From the NCBI GenBank assembly GCA_951230915.1, contig OX579639.1:17980001-18044000 (forward strand): a DNA stretch of 64,000 nucleotides, given 5' to 3'. Made by a program: the position numbers and the translations under genes. This DNA comes from Antitrichia curtipendula. Lineage: Eukaryota; Streptophyta; Bryopsida; Hypnales; Leucodontaceae. This document shows, piece after piece, positions 51,002-63,220 of the stretch. The notes beneath the pieces were generated by a model. It was given only the letters and a program-made list of their open reading frames with translations. It was not told the DNA's origin and did no database searches. Numbering within the stretch: the stretch's first letter is position 1; each line of letters starts with the position of its first letter.

Positions 51002-52344
51002 CTAGATGACTCTCCTCAACGTTCTGGTGGTGACCTGGTACGTTCGAACCATCAGGCCAATTCCGATCCCAGCGCCCAGACACATGCCCAGACCAATTCC
51101 CACGCCGACCCTCACTCCGGCGTTGAACCATGTCATCTGCCCGTCTTCACCTTCCATGCCATACAGACTGCCATCCAAGTCGTAGCCCAGACCAGCTGCT
51201 AGTTTATCTCCGAGATCCATGTAAGAGTTGCTTTTGTCACGATCCGTGTATGAGTCTCTTTCCCTAATCTGCAAGCAGCACCCGTTTCAGTCAGTAAAGA
51301 AGTGCCAGAAGAGATGGAAAGACAATTGAATTACGTACATCCCAGACCAACAGCATTCCAAGAGCGAGCAAACGTCGGTCTTCAAGATACTTACATAATA
51401 GGGATGAGAATAAATAAGGGAAGTAAGACCCTGCTAGCACAAGAAACGATACCAACAATAATGCAAGGAATTCCCAATGCCCTCGACACAAAACAGAAAG
51501 GTAGAGAGCTCACAAGTTGAGGCGAGCCAACCGGAATCATGCCATTCGGCGATTTTCCCAACTCCTCCGTCTCAGGAATGACATCAAGAGTCAAAACTCT
51601 GCTATTTTTCCGTCGGGCTATCAGATGCACAGTTTGCGTCAGAAAAACCGGAGTCTCGAGGTGCCGTCCCACCATCGACACCTCCATCGCTGGAGGTTTC
51701 ATGAGCGACGCCGAGGAGAAGTCGTGTCTGCCTTTCAAGAAAGCACATCCCGATTTCCCGACCACACAACGGCACTCCATAGACCAAACTTTATCGCCGT
51801 TGCTACAATTCTCTGAGTGCTCTAAGGTCCCACTTACAAGCACTTCCTCTTTATTGAAGACTTCGTAACAGATTGTCCCGCTCACGCGCAGATTGTCCGT
51901 ACTTACGTACGTTGCTTCAGCAGTCTCGGTGTCTACTCTGTCTCTCCTCAACGCCACAAACGCTTCCTCCGACGGAGAGATCCAACCGCCATTCACCTCC
52001 AAGGCTATTCCTATACTCCTAGACGGGAACCGCATCGTAAGAGACTCCGGAGCCTCCTCTAAACCGCACCCTGTTACTCGTACATATGTCACTCTAATGT
52101 CGAACCATGATTGCCACAACCCCGTAGGAGAGGGGTAGCCAGAGCTTCCAGCGAAACAAAGAGGACCGCCCGCGACGTCGTCGTAATCCTCCATTTCGCC
52201 CCACTCAGTGTCAATGGAGAACTTGGAAAAGCCTAACGGAGTGCTGGGAGACAGACATCGAGACGGTTCGTTCTCGTCAGACTTGCTCGCTCCAAATGTC
52301 GGAAAACTTGTCACACTCCCGCTCCCAACCATTCCCTTACACAT
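51002..52344 (-). CDS. At1g01500-like protein of unknown function
   Basis: Two exons on the minus strand, 52344-51514 and 51268-51002, joined in phase 0 across a 245-base GT-AG intron, give 365 residues (Arabidopsis relative about 327). Conserved blocks: SWFDIRVTYVRV, EVNGGWISPSE, LRRDRVDTETAEATYVSTDNLRVSG, LVSGTLEHSEN and, near the end, DGQMTWFNAGVRVGVGIG followed by a Gly-rich hydrophobic helix and RTYQVTTRTLRR. The Gly-rich segment could be a membrane-associated helix. Some databases label this family erythronate-4-phosphate dehydrogenase-like, but no NAD-binding domain is visible and the label looks wrong. The N-terminal 50 residues are variable, so a start at the second Met (MVGSGS) or at MEDYDD is possible. 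It appears intact. Confidence 0.88.
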
Positions 52345-53558
52345 GAGCCCCCCCAGGACTCAGAACCTCAGACGCAGAATTCAGTCCACCTACAAACCGC
52401 TCCTTCTTCACATCCCTCAAGGAGAACCTTACTCCTTTCCTATTCTCATCAATCCGCTCCACGAGACCAAAACCTTCAAAAACATCCCTTCCAAAACCTC
52501 ACTCCCTCTTCCCTACTTCAAAACTTCCCTCCGCAACATCAAATCCTCCAAAAACCTCCACACAACGCCACTTCACAACCTCTACAAGCTCTACTAAACC
52601 ACAATCTCCATCAACACCACAATGCTCAAAAACGTTCCACTGCGCATTCCACAGAATCCAACCTCCAAGTACAAAAATGGAAGCTCTCACGGTTCTTGCT
52701 CCCTCATCAGTCTCTCACAAGTCGCCTTATCCCAATCAGCGTCACAAGCGCCAACTCTCAGAGACCGACTCTACTCTCTGCACCAGTCAAACCACGAAAG
52801 ATCCTGTGCCTCGCACACATCGAATCGCACCTCCCGCACTACCGTCACTCAAACTAATCATTCCTCGTCATCACCTTCTTCTTCTTCTTCTTCTCCACTC
52901 TCTAAACTAAATTGATGATTCCGAAGCGCCTTCGTCAGCCCTTCGTTCGTCCCTTCCCTTCCTTCCTTTCCTTCCAGACTTTTTCCGTTCGTCCGTCTGG
53001 TGGAAACCTCGGTTTCTCCGAATCAACTCTGATCACAGGAATTTAGTTTTCCATATTTTCTGTTTCTTCGTCGCAGGCCACTCCAGCACAGGTCTCGAGA
53101 GAAGGATGGCGGGATTGCTGGAATCAGGAGTTCTAACAATAAACAAGTGGAGTGAGAGTGTCTGAGAACGAAAGGGAGTGAGGGAAAAGACGGAAGGCCG
53201 CGGCTGCGTCGGACGCGGGAGTGGAAGAAAAGTCTGTGGGGCATGAGTGGAGGGGGTGAAGTGGAGGCGGGCGCCGGTCCAACTGGCAGTCGCCATGGCC
53301 ACCAACTCGGTGGAAAAAGATGCAAAAAAGATATTACGAAAATACACCAGGCAAACCCTAAATTATCAGCAGATAATATTAAAGCGGGAATGGAGGTGGA
53401 CGACGAAGGCGGTCGGTTGGGTGGGCCTGCTTCGTGTTACCCCATGCCGACGAAGTATGGACGAGACCCCATTATTCGTTCGTTGGAACCGAGTCTGGAG
53501 TCGCTTGCTTTGAAAATTTTAGTTTTTTCTGTTTGAGAAAAACCTAGTTCACTAACAT
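52345..53558. other. Upstream region with pyrimidine-rich microsatellites
   Basis: Contains CTT repeats near 52878-52900 and a CTTCCTTCC-type tract near 52950-52975. Several open frames on both strands are products of biased composition. It probably holds the promoter and leader of the minus-strand At1g01500-like gene. Confidence 0.45.
53033..53295 (-). CDS. Possible orphan transit-peptide exon
   Basis: On the minus strand an 87-codon frame starts MATASWTGARLHFTPSTHAP in a good start context and is rich in Ser, Thr, Pro and Arg with very few acids, like a chloroplast targeting sequence. No following exon of a recognisable plastid protein was found, and the region upstream of a gene can give such frames by chance. 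This is a weak call. Confidence 0.2.
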
Positions 53559-53562
53559 TTAA

Positions 53563-54376
53563 CCCCTAACTGCCTGGGCGACCATATATGGTCGGCCTGA
53601 AATTTCAGGCTCATTTTGTAGTGGGCAGTTAAAAACGTTTGACCGTTTTAAAAAAATTTACGGGCAGTTTTGAGGGCTAACTATTAAAAACTTTCATTTT
53701 TCACTGAAAAAGGTTAATATTTGATTTTCTAGAGGTCCTCAACTACATATATGTACCATTAGTGAAGAGTAAAGCTTGCCAATTTTACTTCATTTCTCGG
53801 TTTTGAACAAAGCTCATCAATTTCACTTGATTTGAGATCTAAAAAATTGTACATATTCATTTGTTTTGAAAATGGTCCCAGTGGAAAGAGTAAAGTGTTT
53901 TCGTGATTTTCACCGTTTGAAAATTTAAACATGCAAGTGTTGATTTGGAGTTTTTTGCAATTTCCACTTATCAAACAAAATTGCATTCCAACAATTACAA
54001 GGTCGACTGTATAATGAGTTTGATAGCTTTTCATGTGAAATCAAGTTTTTTGAAAGTGCATTTTAGTGTACTAACACTATTTGTAGTTGTTCATGTCACC
54101 TCCCATCCCAAAAAACTTTTATATGCAAATTTCAGCAACATAGTGGGGAGGGACAGCACACTAAAAATAGAATGCATAATTTTCTTTTGTTATAATCTCA
54201 CAACTCCTATTGAATTTTATACTCAAAATTGGTATGCATACTAACAAGCAAGCTCTAGAAACATCTATGCGGTCAGATTTTGAAAAAAATAAAATTTGCT
54301 TCATGGGGGATAACTACTCTCCTATGCTCTTTTTTCATAGGAAAAACACCCTTGGAAAGGCCTAGGCACTTAGGGG
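53563..54376 (+). mobile_element. TTAA-type repeat, group B, full copy
   Basis: 814 bp bounded by TTAA at 53559-53562 and 54377-54380. Ends are CCCCTAACTGCCTGGG and GGCCTAGGCACTTAGGGG. A 12-base palindrome, ACCATATATGGT, lies 19 bases inside the left end. It is collinear with the inverted copy at 27224-27990. Confidence 0.85.
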
Positions 54377-54417
54377 TTAACTGTGAAAATCATCTATTTT
54401 GACACCATGTGAACTAA

Positions 54418-55292
54418 CCCCTTAAGGCCCAAGGCCTTTTCTCTCCCAAAAAACACTCAAAACTGCCATTTCTATAGCAAAGAGTAAAAAATTTGAAAAA
54501 TGTTTGTTTCGCACATCTAACCGTAGGATCTTACACCTAACTAGTATAAGAATGTATGGAAATGTTTTTAGAATTTTTGAACACACAACTTGTAAGATAT
54601 CTACATTTAAAGTGAAAAAAACAAGTTTTTCAGTACATTGCGGGACTAGATTTTTTTACTTCAAACATTTTTAACTTAAAATTTTTGCACTATAATATTT
54701 TGAGCTTTAAATCTTTATAGTAGATAATTGAGTTGAGAGTCTAGGGGGAGAAAAAAGTTCAAAAAAACTTAATTATCATTCTTAAAAAATTTGTAAAGTA
54801 AAAGTACAAGATAGGAGGAAAATCTAAAATATTCATATATTTTAGATGGAATTAAAATGCACTAATCCCAAAGGTGAGATTGTTCTAGGAAGTAAACTAA
54901 ACCATGCAAAAAAAATTGAAAATTTGAAAAATTGCATTTAGAGTTGAATCCTAGAAGTTATTGTTTTCAAGAAGATACTCTGACTGTTCGAAAAACAAGA
55001 ATGTCCATAACTTTCTCATAACAAATTCAAATAAAATGAATCAAAGCTTTCTAGATAGACAAAAATATATTCTATGAAAAAAATATATTAAAAAAAAACA
55101 TTCAATTTTTTTCAATTTTTTTTTGCTGCCCAGGCCTTACTCCCTCCCCCCCCCCCCCTCCCCCCTCCGTCCCCTGTTTTGAGCTTATTTGGTCATAATT
55201 GTTGTTTATGGGCACCGATTGTGAAAAAAATTATATTCCTACAAATATTATCAAATTTTTCTATCTTCAAAGGGACAACGGTCTTTTAGGGG
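54418..55292 (+). mobile_element. TTAA-type repeat, group C, nested in repeat R
   Basis: 875 bp with ends CCCCTTAAGGCCC and CTTTTAGGGG; the right flank is TTAA (55293-55296) and the left flank CTAA. It splits an R repeat: the left part is at 54381-54413 and the remainder resumes at 55297. An unbroken R copy follows at 55455. A C-run of about 13 bases near 55146 interrupts the interior. Confidence 0.8.
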
Positions 55293-55296
55293 TTAA

Positions 55297-55580
55297 AATA
55301 ATGCAAAAGCACTCATTGGAAGTCAAACTACTATAGATGATCTTCCCTTTTCCCACAAAATTTGGAGTATGATTCTATCCTACACATGAGATTCTCTTGT
55401 CATTCATCGACCGCAAAACGTCTATTTTGATGTTTAAGGGTTAAACAACGAGCTGGTGACCGTGGAAATCATCTATTTTGGTACCGTGTGAATTGTTGGT
55501 TTAAAAAAATGCAAAAGCACTCATTGGAAGTCAAACTACTATAGGAGACCTTCCCTTTTCACACAAAATTTGGAGGATGA
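55297..55580 (+). repeat. Interspersed repeat R, split copy and intact copy
   Basis: AATGCAAAAGCACTCATTGG followed by AAGTCAAACTACTATA occurs at about 55304 and again at about 55508, with similar downstream sequence (CTTCCCTTTT, ACACAAAATTTGG). The first copy is the right half of the unit split by the group C element; the second, with its ATCATCTATTTTGG leader, is whole. Confidence 0.75.
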
Positions 55581-55930
55581 ATAGTTATACTTTTGTCTTG
55601 CGTGGAGAGTTTCCTTGTCATTCATCAACATGAGAACGTTCTCAATTTCATTTATGAATTAAGCAACATGACTGAATGGCTTCTTTTCTATGGTACAATT
55701 CAAGAGGTAAAATATTCTACTGTCAAACACAAAAAATTCAACAAAGAATTGAGAATGGAAGCGAAATTGGCATTGCCAAGTTAGTTTCTAAAAACCGACA
55801 ATTTGACCATGAATATAACATTGTTTACCAATGAGGCAAGGGGGGCCTTTTACATTCCTAAAAAGGGTATCCCTACAATGAAAAAAACTGAATTCTATCG
55901 CTTCTCAGGCAACTCCAGTCCTTGAATCAA

Positions 55931-56864
55931 TCCCTAAAGCCCTAAATTGAGTTTTTTTTGGCAATATATTGATTTGGGGCAGCCTACTACAAATGGATTT
56001 TTTTGTCTTTGAAATTTTCATACAACATGAGCCCAAGAAGTAGCTTTAAGGTTCAACACTTTTCATAATTTTTGACAATATGGTTAAAAAGCTATTGTAT
56101 GATATGTAGTTTTCATTGGTTGGTGGGTAGCTAAGACATCTTTAAAAACTTCTTTTAAAATCACCTTTTTAAGAAACAAATATTTGAAATTGGTTTTCTA
56201 AATTTAAACATACTTGAAAAGCTTTGAATTACTCTATTTTGATTAAAAGATGAAAGTTATGAAGAGTTTTAGTTTACAAGCAATTAAAGATTCTCTATTC
56301 TAAAATAAATTTTGAAGGCCTTTATTTAACTCTATTTTCAATATTTTGGAAAAAAATGAAAACACTAGATTTTTATGACAACATTATCATGACAGACTTA
56401 ACAACCATTGGATTGGCGTTTATCAATTTTATACATAAATTCTTAACAATTTAGTATTTTGAATCATTATCTATTTCTTTTTACTTACTACTTTTTTCAT
56501 GTATGTTGTACAATTCCAAATGGTTGAAATTTCTCAAGCATGTACCCAACTTGCTTTTAAGAATGAATCCAAAAAAGCAACACCAGTTTGGACATTTTTT
56601 CATACAAATGTGACCTTAGGAAGTACAACTGCCTGTCTTTTCTAAGGGCCAAAGAAAGGATTTTAATCTCTTCAAACACTACTATCTTGCAATTTACACG
56701 GCAAAAAATCCTGAAATGTTTTCCACTTCTTCTCAAACCAACATACTACAAGATCCTATGGTTACATGTGTCCAAAGATGGGGATTTTCTAAAATTTGGT
56801 ATTTGTACTAGAAATGATAATTTTGGAACAGTTTTGGCAAAAACATAGCCAAAAACCTTTAGGG
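55931..56864 (-). mobile_element. TTAA-type repeat, group A, inverted copy
   Basis: 934 bp with ends TCCCTAAAG and CCTTTAGGG; flanks TCAA (55927-55930) and TTAA (56865-56868). Inverted, it matches 57829-58755, for example TGATTTGGGGCAG near its left end and the GGCGTTTATCAATTTTATA-like block. Confidence 0.8.
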
Positions 56865-56868
56865 TTAA

Positions 56869-57824
56869 TATTTTTTTTCATTTTTTCATTTTTATCAAGG
56901 AACTAGAAAATGACATTTTTTGATAATTTATTGCTCAATATGTACGCCAAATCCTTTTATGTTAGTATAGAAGGAAAGAGATTAAAGGAAAAAAATGGAA
57001 GGTTGGACTGCTTTTGAATTTTTATTTGAAATACAAATCAATCTAAACCTTTTAAGGATGCTAATTCCATAAAGTGGACAAAGAATGACTTTTAGATCAC
57101 TATTGAAATGAAAAATGCACCTATTAGTCCAAAAATGATGCATTTGTTGATCATTTTTAGAAAACATATCTCAGTGATATGTCTAACCCTTTTAGAGTTA
57201 AATTATCTGTTATTCCCATCCATGGATGAAAACGACTCTTTGATTCAACTCCTAAAAATTATTAAGGTTTTGGTGGGCAATCATTATTTTTTGAGATAAA
57301 TTTTACCAAATTTTAGCATTTTCTGGATCTAATTTATTTTTTCTATATACAAGCATGTAGAAATTCTGAGGAGAAAATGCAATTATTTCACCAAATTTCA
57401 CCAAAGACTTATTATGAGCCGCTGAAATTTATATTACATCTTCCAAATTGAAAAAAAAAATTTGGAAAAAAATTGAAAAAACTGGTCAGACTTGGTAGCC
57501 ACAAGCAAATTCTTGAAGTTGCCAAACTTTTTGTAAAAAATTAAAATGGCCAATGCTACAGCTAAACTCTTCATTCTATTTTGTGTTACTTCTACAAACA
57601 CGGGGCAACAATAAATAAAGCTTTTATCATCAATTACTATAGAATGTACTCCCGTAGTTTTGTATTTGCTTCATATTATTTTTACTGTGAACCCAAACAT
57701 TGCAACATCATATTGTACAAGTAATTGTAAAACTATTCAAAGTAAAGAAAATAAAAATAAAAATTGATCACTAAAGAATGTGGATTGTTGAATAATATGG
57801 ATCGTTGACTATAGGAGGAGGTCC
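56869..57824. other. AT-rich DNA between repeats
   Basis: No gene or boundary-defined element is seen. The sequence resembles the surrounding repeats in composition and may be an older copy. Confidence 0.3.
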
Positions 57825-57828
57825 TTAA

Positions 57829-58755
57829 CCCGTTAGGTTTCTTGACTATGTTTTTCTCAAAAAAAAAACTCAAAAAATGCCATTTTGAGCACAAGTACCA
57901 AATTTTGGAAAACAAATTATTTTTGGACACATGTAACTATAGGATCTCGTAGTACACTGGTTTGAAAAGATGTGGAAAAAATTTCAGACTTTTCCACTAC
58001 GTGGATTGCAAGATATTAGTATTTAAATTGACATACATCCTTTTTTGGTCCCTGCAAAAAACTGGGCAGCTGCACTTCACAAGGCCACATTCGTATGAAA
58101 AAATATCCAAAATGGTGGTTATGCTTTGGATTTGTTCTTCAAGGCAAGCTGGCTACATGCTTGAAAAAACTTAGATCATTTGGAATTGTACAACATATAG
58201 AAAAAAAATAATAAGTAGGAAGAAGTAGAGAATGGCTCAAAACATTAAATTCTTAAGAAGTTAATGATGGAATTGAAAAATGTCAATCCCAATGGCCATA
58301 ATATTGTAATAAACAATCTACACCCTACAGTTTATTTTTTTCAAAAATATTGAAAATTGAATGAAATAAATGACTTCAAAGTTTATTTTAGAGTAGAAAA
58401 TCCATAACTGCCCGCGAACTAAAATTCCTCATAATTTTTGACTCATTGATCAAAATGGAATGATTCAAAGCTTTCCACGTTTATATAAATCTAGAAAATC
58501 AATTGTAAATTTTTGTTTCTGAAAAAAGTAATTTAAAAAAATCTTCCTAGACTGCCCACTCAGAGAAAAAAATAACATATTAGGCCATAACTTTTGACTT
58601 GTATTTTCAAATGTCATAATTTTTTGTTCAAATGAAAGATATTCCTCGTTCACAACTTCTATTAAAATTTGGGCCTACAATATGCAAATTTGAAGTCACA
58701 AGTACCTGCCCCAAATTGATATATTAATAAAAATAGCAGGTTGGTCCTGTAGAGA
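57829..58755 (+). mobile_element. TTAA-type repeat, group A, full copy
   Basis: 927 bp bounded by TTAA at 57825-57828 and 58756-58759. The ends are diverged (CCCGTTAGG and CCTGTAGAG) but the interior is collinear with 47132-48071, for example AACTGGGCAGCTGCACTTCA and TGCCCGCGAACTAAAA. Confidence 0.8.
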
Positions 58756-58759
58756 TTAA

Positions 58760-59805
58760 ACAATGTGGGCATTTACAATGGACCCTAGGACAAGTCCATA
58801 ATGAGTGCATGTGATTGCTCAAATGAATTCTATTTTCTAAGGTAGGAAAATGTGACTGGGAGTGAGTGATTTTAGGACAGTGATTGATTTTAGGACAATT
58901 AGTAGTGCTTTTGGACCACAATTATGTGTCATGTATGAAATGCATCATTTGATTGTGAACACATAATTCAAAAAGATAGTAAGAAAATAGCAATAAATAT
59001 TAATTTTGGGGTACATAAGGTAAATCAAACCATGACGATCAAATGACCCATGACGAACACCTAGGAAATGACCTATCATGGATTTTTTCCAATATACAAG
59101 ATTTGGGCCACCATCAATGTCTTACATGACAATGGTGGAGTGATTAGTAACCTCTTTAGGAGCTTCCAACTTTATAGTGTGAATTCTTTGTAAGATTTGA
59201 TTTTTTAGTTCTTTCATGTTAAAAAATATTATAACTGCTTTAGGTGAGTGAGATGAGCATCATGGAATCAGATTTTGTTGGTTTTGAGGTAGTCTACAAA
59301 ATCTTTTGGGCCATGATGTACTTAACACTTCAAAAATTGATAGCTAATTCATACATTGTCAAAAAAATATAATTTCAATTATTCTTGTTGTTTCTCACAC
59401 TTGTCTTTATGTAAGAAAAAAATTGAAATTTTTTAGTAAAACCATGAGTCCAAACTCCTAATTATGACTGTCATGGGTTGTTTTTACCTTATTTCTCTTG
59501 TACAATTTAGGACATTGCATTGACATACTATGGAACTTTTCTGAATATACTAAGCACCCTATTCATCTTGGGGGGGATTGTCAGGCTCTTTTCAAAAGCA
59601 CATGTTAATTCATTGCTGCTGAAGTCTATGACCATCAATAACAACCTACAGACTTTTCACTTTGGAAAATTGTATCTAATTCATTCTAAGTAAAAAATTA
59701 CAATTTTCATTGCAATTTGTTTATTTTCCATTCCTCTGTCAACCAAAAAAAATTGAAAATCATTGAGTGACAAGTTTCTTCCACACATCTATTTTTTCTC
59801 TTTAG
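58760..59805. other. Intergenic, nothing recognised
   Basis: AT-rich, no coding resemblance and no clear repeat boundary. Confidence 0.35.
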
Positions 59806-61422
59806 CCCCTAAATGCCCAAGGCCTGTTTTGAGCTTCTTGAAATTTGCTCTAAATTGAACAAAATGCCAAAATTTTAATAAGTTGTATCAATTGTTTTTG
59901 AATTGTAACCGTACCAATTCAAACTAGACATGTTAGAGATCTCCTATGAAAAGAAAACACAACAATATCACTTATGGAGTGAAATGTTATAATGTTTGCC
60001 TATGAGGGTGTTAAAACTGCAAAAGTGATGTGAAGTCTTTCAATCCTCTTTTCACAAGTCAAATCTAAAAAGTTGGTGACCAAAAGAATATGAGGTTAAC
60101 CCCTCACCGCCGAAGCTCTAACCATGTCAAAAAACAACCTTGCTTTTCAAGTGTTATAAATCTAAATGTGAGTAAGGTATAAAAATCTCAACTCTACAAT
60201 ATTATAGTGTGCATGTTGTAGATGGTGTAAGTAAACTTTGGGGTCATTTGACCGTATAGATTGAAAGATTATAATGTTTTAGTGTTGAAAAAAGATGCTG
60301 AAATTGTCCTCAAAACACATTTCGAGGTGGAATTCGATTTCTAAACCTACTCAAATGAAAAAACTTTAAACTACAAGGTGATTCTAAACCAAAAGACAAA
60401 CACTTTGGTGGAAAAGAAACACATTAATTGACTCATTGCATTTGCAAAGTTGTTTTGAAATGTCAAAAAATAGTGAAAAAAGTAGCAAAAAAACACATCT
60501 ACAACTGAACCTACCTCTGCTAAAATGCTTCTCAGTCAATCATATCTTCTTGGATTGATATGAAATTTTTACCACAAGAACTAGACTAGTATGTGAAACT
60601 TTTCCAACAAAAATTATTGAAAAAAACTCCTGTATGAAGAAGTTATAAGCCACCAAAGTTCACTGTAATGCAAAAATGTCTAGATTTTGAACTTCGAATT
60701 GCTCCCAAGCATTCAAAACAACTTGGGTTGACATGAAAATTTAACCACAATAACTAGACTTAAAGAGGAACATAACACAACAAATTTGATTGAAAAAGAA
60801 CATTGGATGAAGGAGATACAAGCCCCCGAAGTTGCAGCCTTCAAATGCAGTTTGGTGAATTCAAATTGAACCTATGAACTTCGGTTGGCTTTCAAGAAAT
60901 AAATAAAGCTCGCATTGATCTGAAAATTCTGCCACATAAACTAGAAGAGAGAGCGCAACTTTACCAACAAGTTTTTATTGAGTTTGGACATCGGATGCAA
61001 AAGTTACAGCACTTTGAATTTTCTGTGAGGACACTTTTCGTCCCCTCCGGCGACGAGGGGTTAAAGGGCCTAACGCATATAACCTCAATCAATTTATGGC
61101 TTCTTAAAATCTACTACATAAAAAAATTTGAATGAGTTTTAAATGTGGTTTTTTCTCCAAGATCTAGTGTATTTGAGGCTCATTTCTAAGAGCTCTCAAT
61201 ACTAAGGGAAGTCAAGATTGCAATGGGTGCCCTTGTACAAAATCTTGAATAGAAAAACCACTATCATTTATTTTCAAGATCGGGTTTTTTGATGCGGAAA
61301 CTAGACTTCAAGGAGAACTTTCCAAAAATATAAACTCTTACAAAATAGCAACTTGGTTAGGTTTTATTTAACTTCAAAGTTTTGCAAACACCAGATTTGG
61401 GTGCCCTCGGCCATTTACGGGG
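59806..61422 (+). mobile_element. TTAA-type repeat, group E, split by a nested element
   Basis: Outer ends are CCCCTAAATGCCC at 59806 and the degenerate GCCATTTACGGGGTA at 61411-61424. Without the inner element (60100-61060) it is about 650 bp and collinear with 1860-2509. Confidence 0.75.
60100..61060 (+). mobile_element. TTAA-type element, group F, nested insertion
   Basis: 961 bp, flanked by TTAA at 60096-60099 and 61061-61064. Terminal inverted repeats are CCCCTCACCGCCGAAG and, reversed, CCCCTCGTCGCCGGAG. The interior holds three diverged tandem units near 60535-60670, 60705-60835 and 60888-61020, each with an AACTAGA core, a TTTTATTGA-like block and an AAGTTA-like tail. No open frame suggests a transposase. 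Confidence 0.85.
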
Positions 61423-61758
61423 TAGATGTGCCATTCTTGAGCCTTGTACCTTATAATTGTGGGTTCCCTGACAATTGTGGATTCCTGAACAGTGTAAATC
61501 ATTGAATAGGACTGTGGATCAACAGGGCTTCTAATTTGCAGAAATCTGGGTGAGGGGGATCTTTCAGATCCACGGGAATGGAAAAGCTTCAAAGAGTCGA
61601 TTTTCATGTGCCCCCCAATCCCATAAAATGCTCCAGTTCTGTGCAATCTCGAGAGTATAATAATGATCAAAGTTGACCAAAAGATTTGGAAATTATTTTC
61701 TTAAGTTAAGTTAAATTCCACGGTTTATTGGCTTTGGCCCAAGTGGAAGGAGGCTTTA

Positions 61759-61912
61759 GGGCATGTTTACACCCCAAAAGTTTGGGTTGGAGCCTAAAGA
61801 AATGGAGTGTTTTGATTGGAAGATAGTTTTATGGACCCATAGCAAAGATCCAATCAAAACACTCTCCATTTCTTTGGGCTCCAACACGAAGGTTTTGGGT
61901 GTAAACATGTCC
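61759..61912. mobile_element. Tourist-like MITE (PIF/Harbinger type)
   Basis: 154 bp, flanked by the 3-bp direct repeat TTA (61756-61758 and 61913-61915). The ends read GGGCATGTTTACACCC and, reversed, GGACATGTTTACACCC. The inverted arms extend about 62 bases with roughly 85 percent identity, leaving a short loop, so nearly the whole element folds into a hairpin. Confidence 0.85.
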
Positions 61913-62187
61913 TTACTTTGACCAAAACTATGTTTAGTGAAGTTTGAATAGGACCTTATTAAAAAAGAAAATCATATTCATTACTTTTTGAAGCATTGAT
62001 ATCATAGGGTAATTATTGTAGGAAGTATAATGCACCAATAGAAGGGGGGGCAATCATGATTTTAAGGTTTACATAATGTTGTTGACCAATGCTAGGGGGG
62101 CTTCTTAGTGCTCTCCGGAATGAAGAGGCTTTGTGTAGGAATCATTTCTAGCAAGTCTAGTGAGAGAGACTTGTGAATCACTCTTAA

Positions 62188-63092
62188 CCTCTAAAGTCCC
62201 AATTCACCATTTTTCTATCAAAGAACACTCAAATCTACCATTTTCAATGCAAACAACAAAAAATAAAAACATTCGGGTTTGTGGAGGATCTCGCACTCAG
62301 TGAGTATGAAAATGTCTGGAAGAAATTTTATAAACTTTGATTGTATTGACAACAAGATATAATTGTTTGAAGTGAAGAAAATGAATTCTTTTGTTTTTAA
62401 CCTAACTAGATTATAAGGCTTGAATCTTCTTAACTTAAAACTTTTGTTCTACAAATTGTAAATTAATTTTTTTTTATGTTGGAGAATTGAGTCGAGGGTT
62501 CAAGATTTTCTTATTTCAAAAAAAATGTAGTTTTCATTCTTTCAAAAATTGTTAACTAAGTTGAAGTAGATACAATATAGAAGGAAAACTAAATTGATGA
62601 TAGCTCTAAGGTAGAATTGAAAGACACCATTCTCAACAATGAGATTGTTCTAGAAAGCAAACTAAACCATGTGAATCTTTTTTATTTGAAAAATTGTTAA
62701 AATTGAGTTTAAAAATGGATAGAATGTTTTATTTTTTCAAGAATTTGCTAAGATTGCCCACAAAATAAGAAGCTAACCTTCACATTACTTATTCAAATAG
62801 AATGAATCAAATCTTTCCATTTACACAAAAGTATAATCTATAAGAGAACCGTTTTTAAAATTATTTAAAATTTTTGTGGATTTTTTTTGTTGCCCACCTT
62901 CTCATGTTTGGGGCATATTGTGGCATAATTTTTGCTTTGAGATAACAATTGAAACAAAAATTAGAGTCCTATAAAGCTAATCAATTTTCCTATCTTTAAA
63001 AAAAAATTCAAAAAATCTTGTCAGAAATTGAGATCATAGGTACTTGCTTGAACCTTCAAGCATCCTTGAAGGGACTCTTGGCACTCTAGGGG
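62188..63092 (+). mobile_element. TTAA-type repeat, group C, full copy
   Basis: 905 bp bounded by TTAA at 62184-62187 and 63093-63096, with ends CCTCTAAAGTCCC and GGCACTCTAGGGG. It is collinear with 54418-55292 and with 35038-35967 inverted. Confidence 0.8.
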
Positions 63093-63220
63093 TTAAATGA
63101 ACTCAAGGTATCTATGGATAAATATTCTTCTGCTATGAATCATGGGGGGAGGAAAGAAGTGCTTACACAATGTTATGTAGGGAGACCATTTCAAACATGC
63201 CACCCACAATTGAAACTTAA

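Noticed and set aside
53243..53536. Plus-strand open frames near 53.3 kb
   Set aside because: Overlapping frames of biased composition on both strands; no family resemblance and no splice structure.
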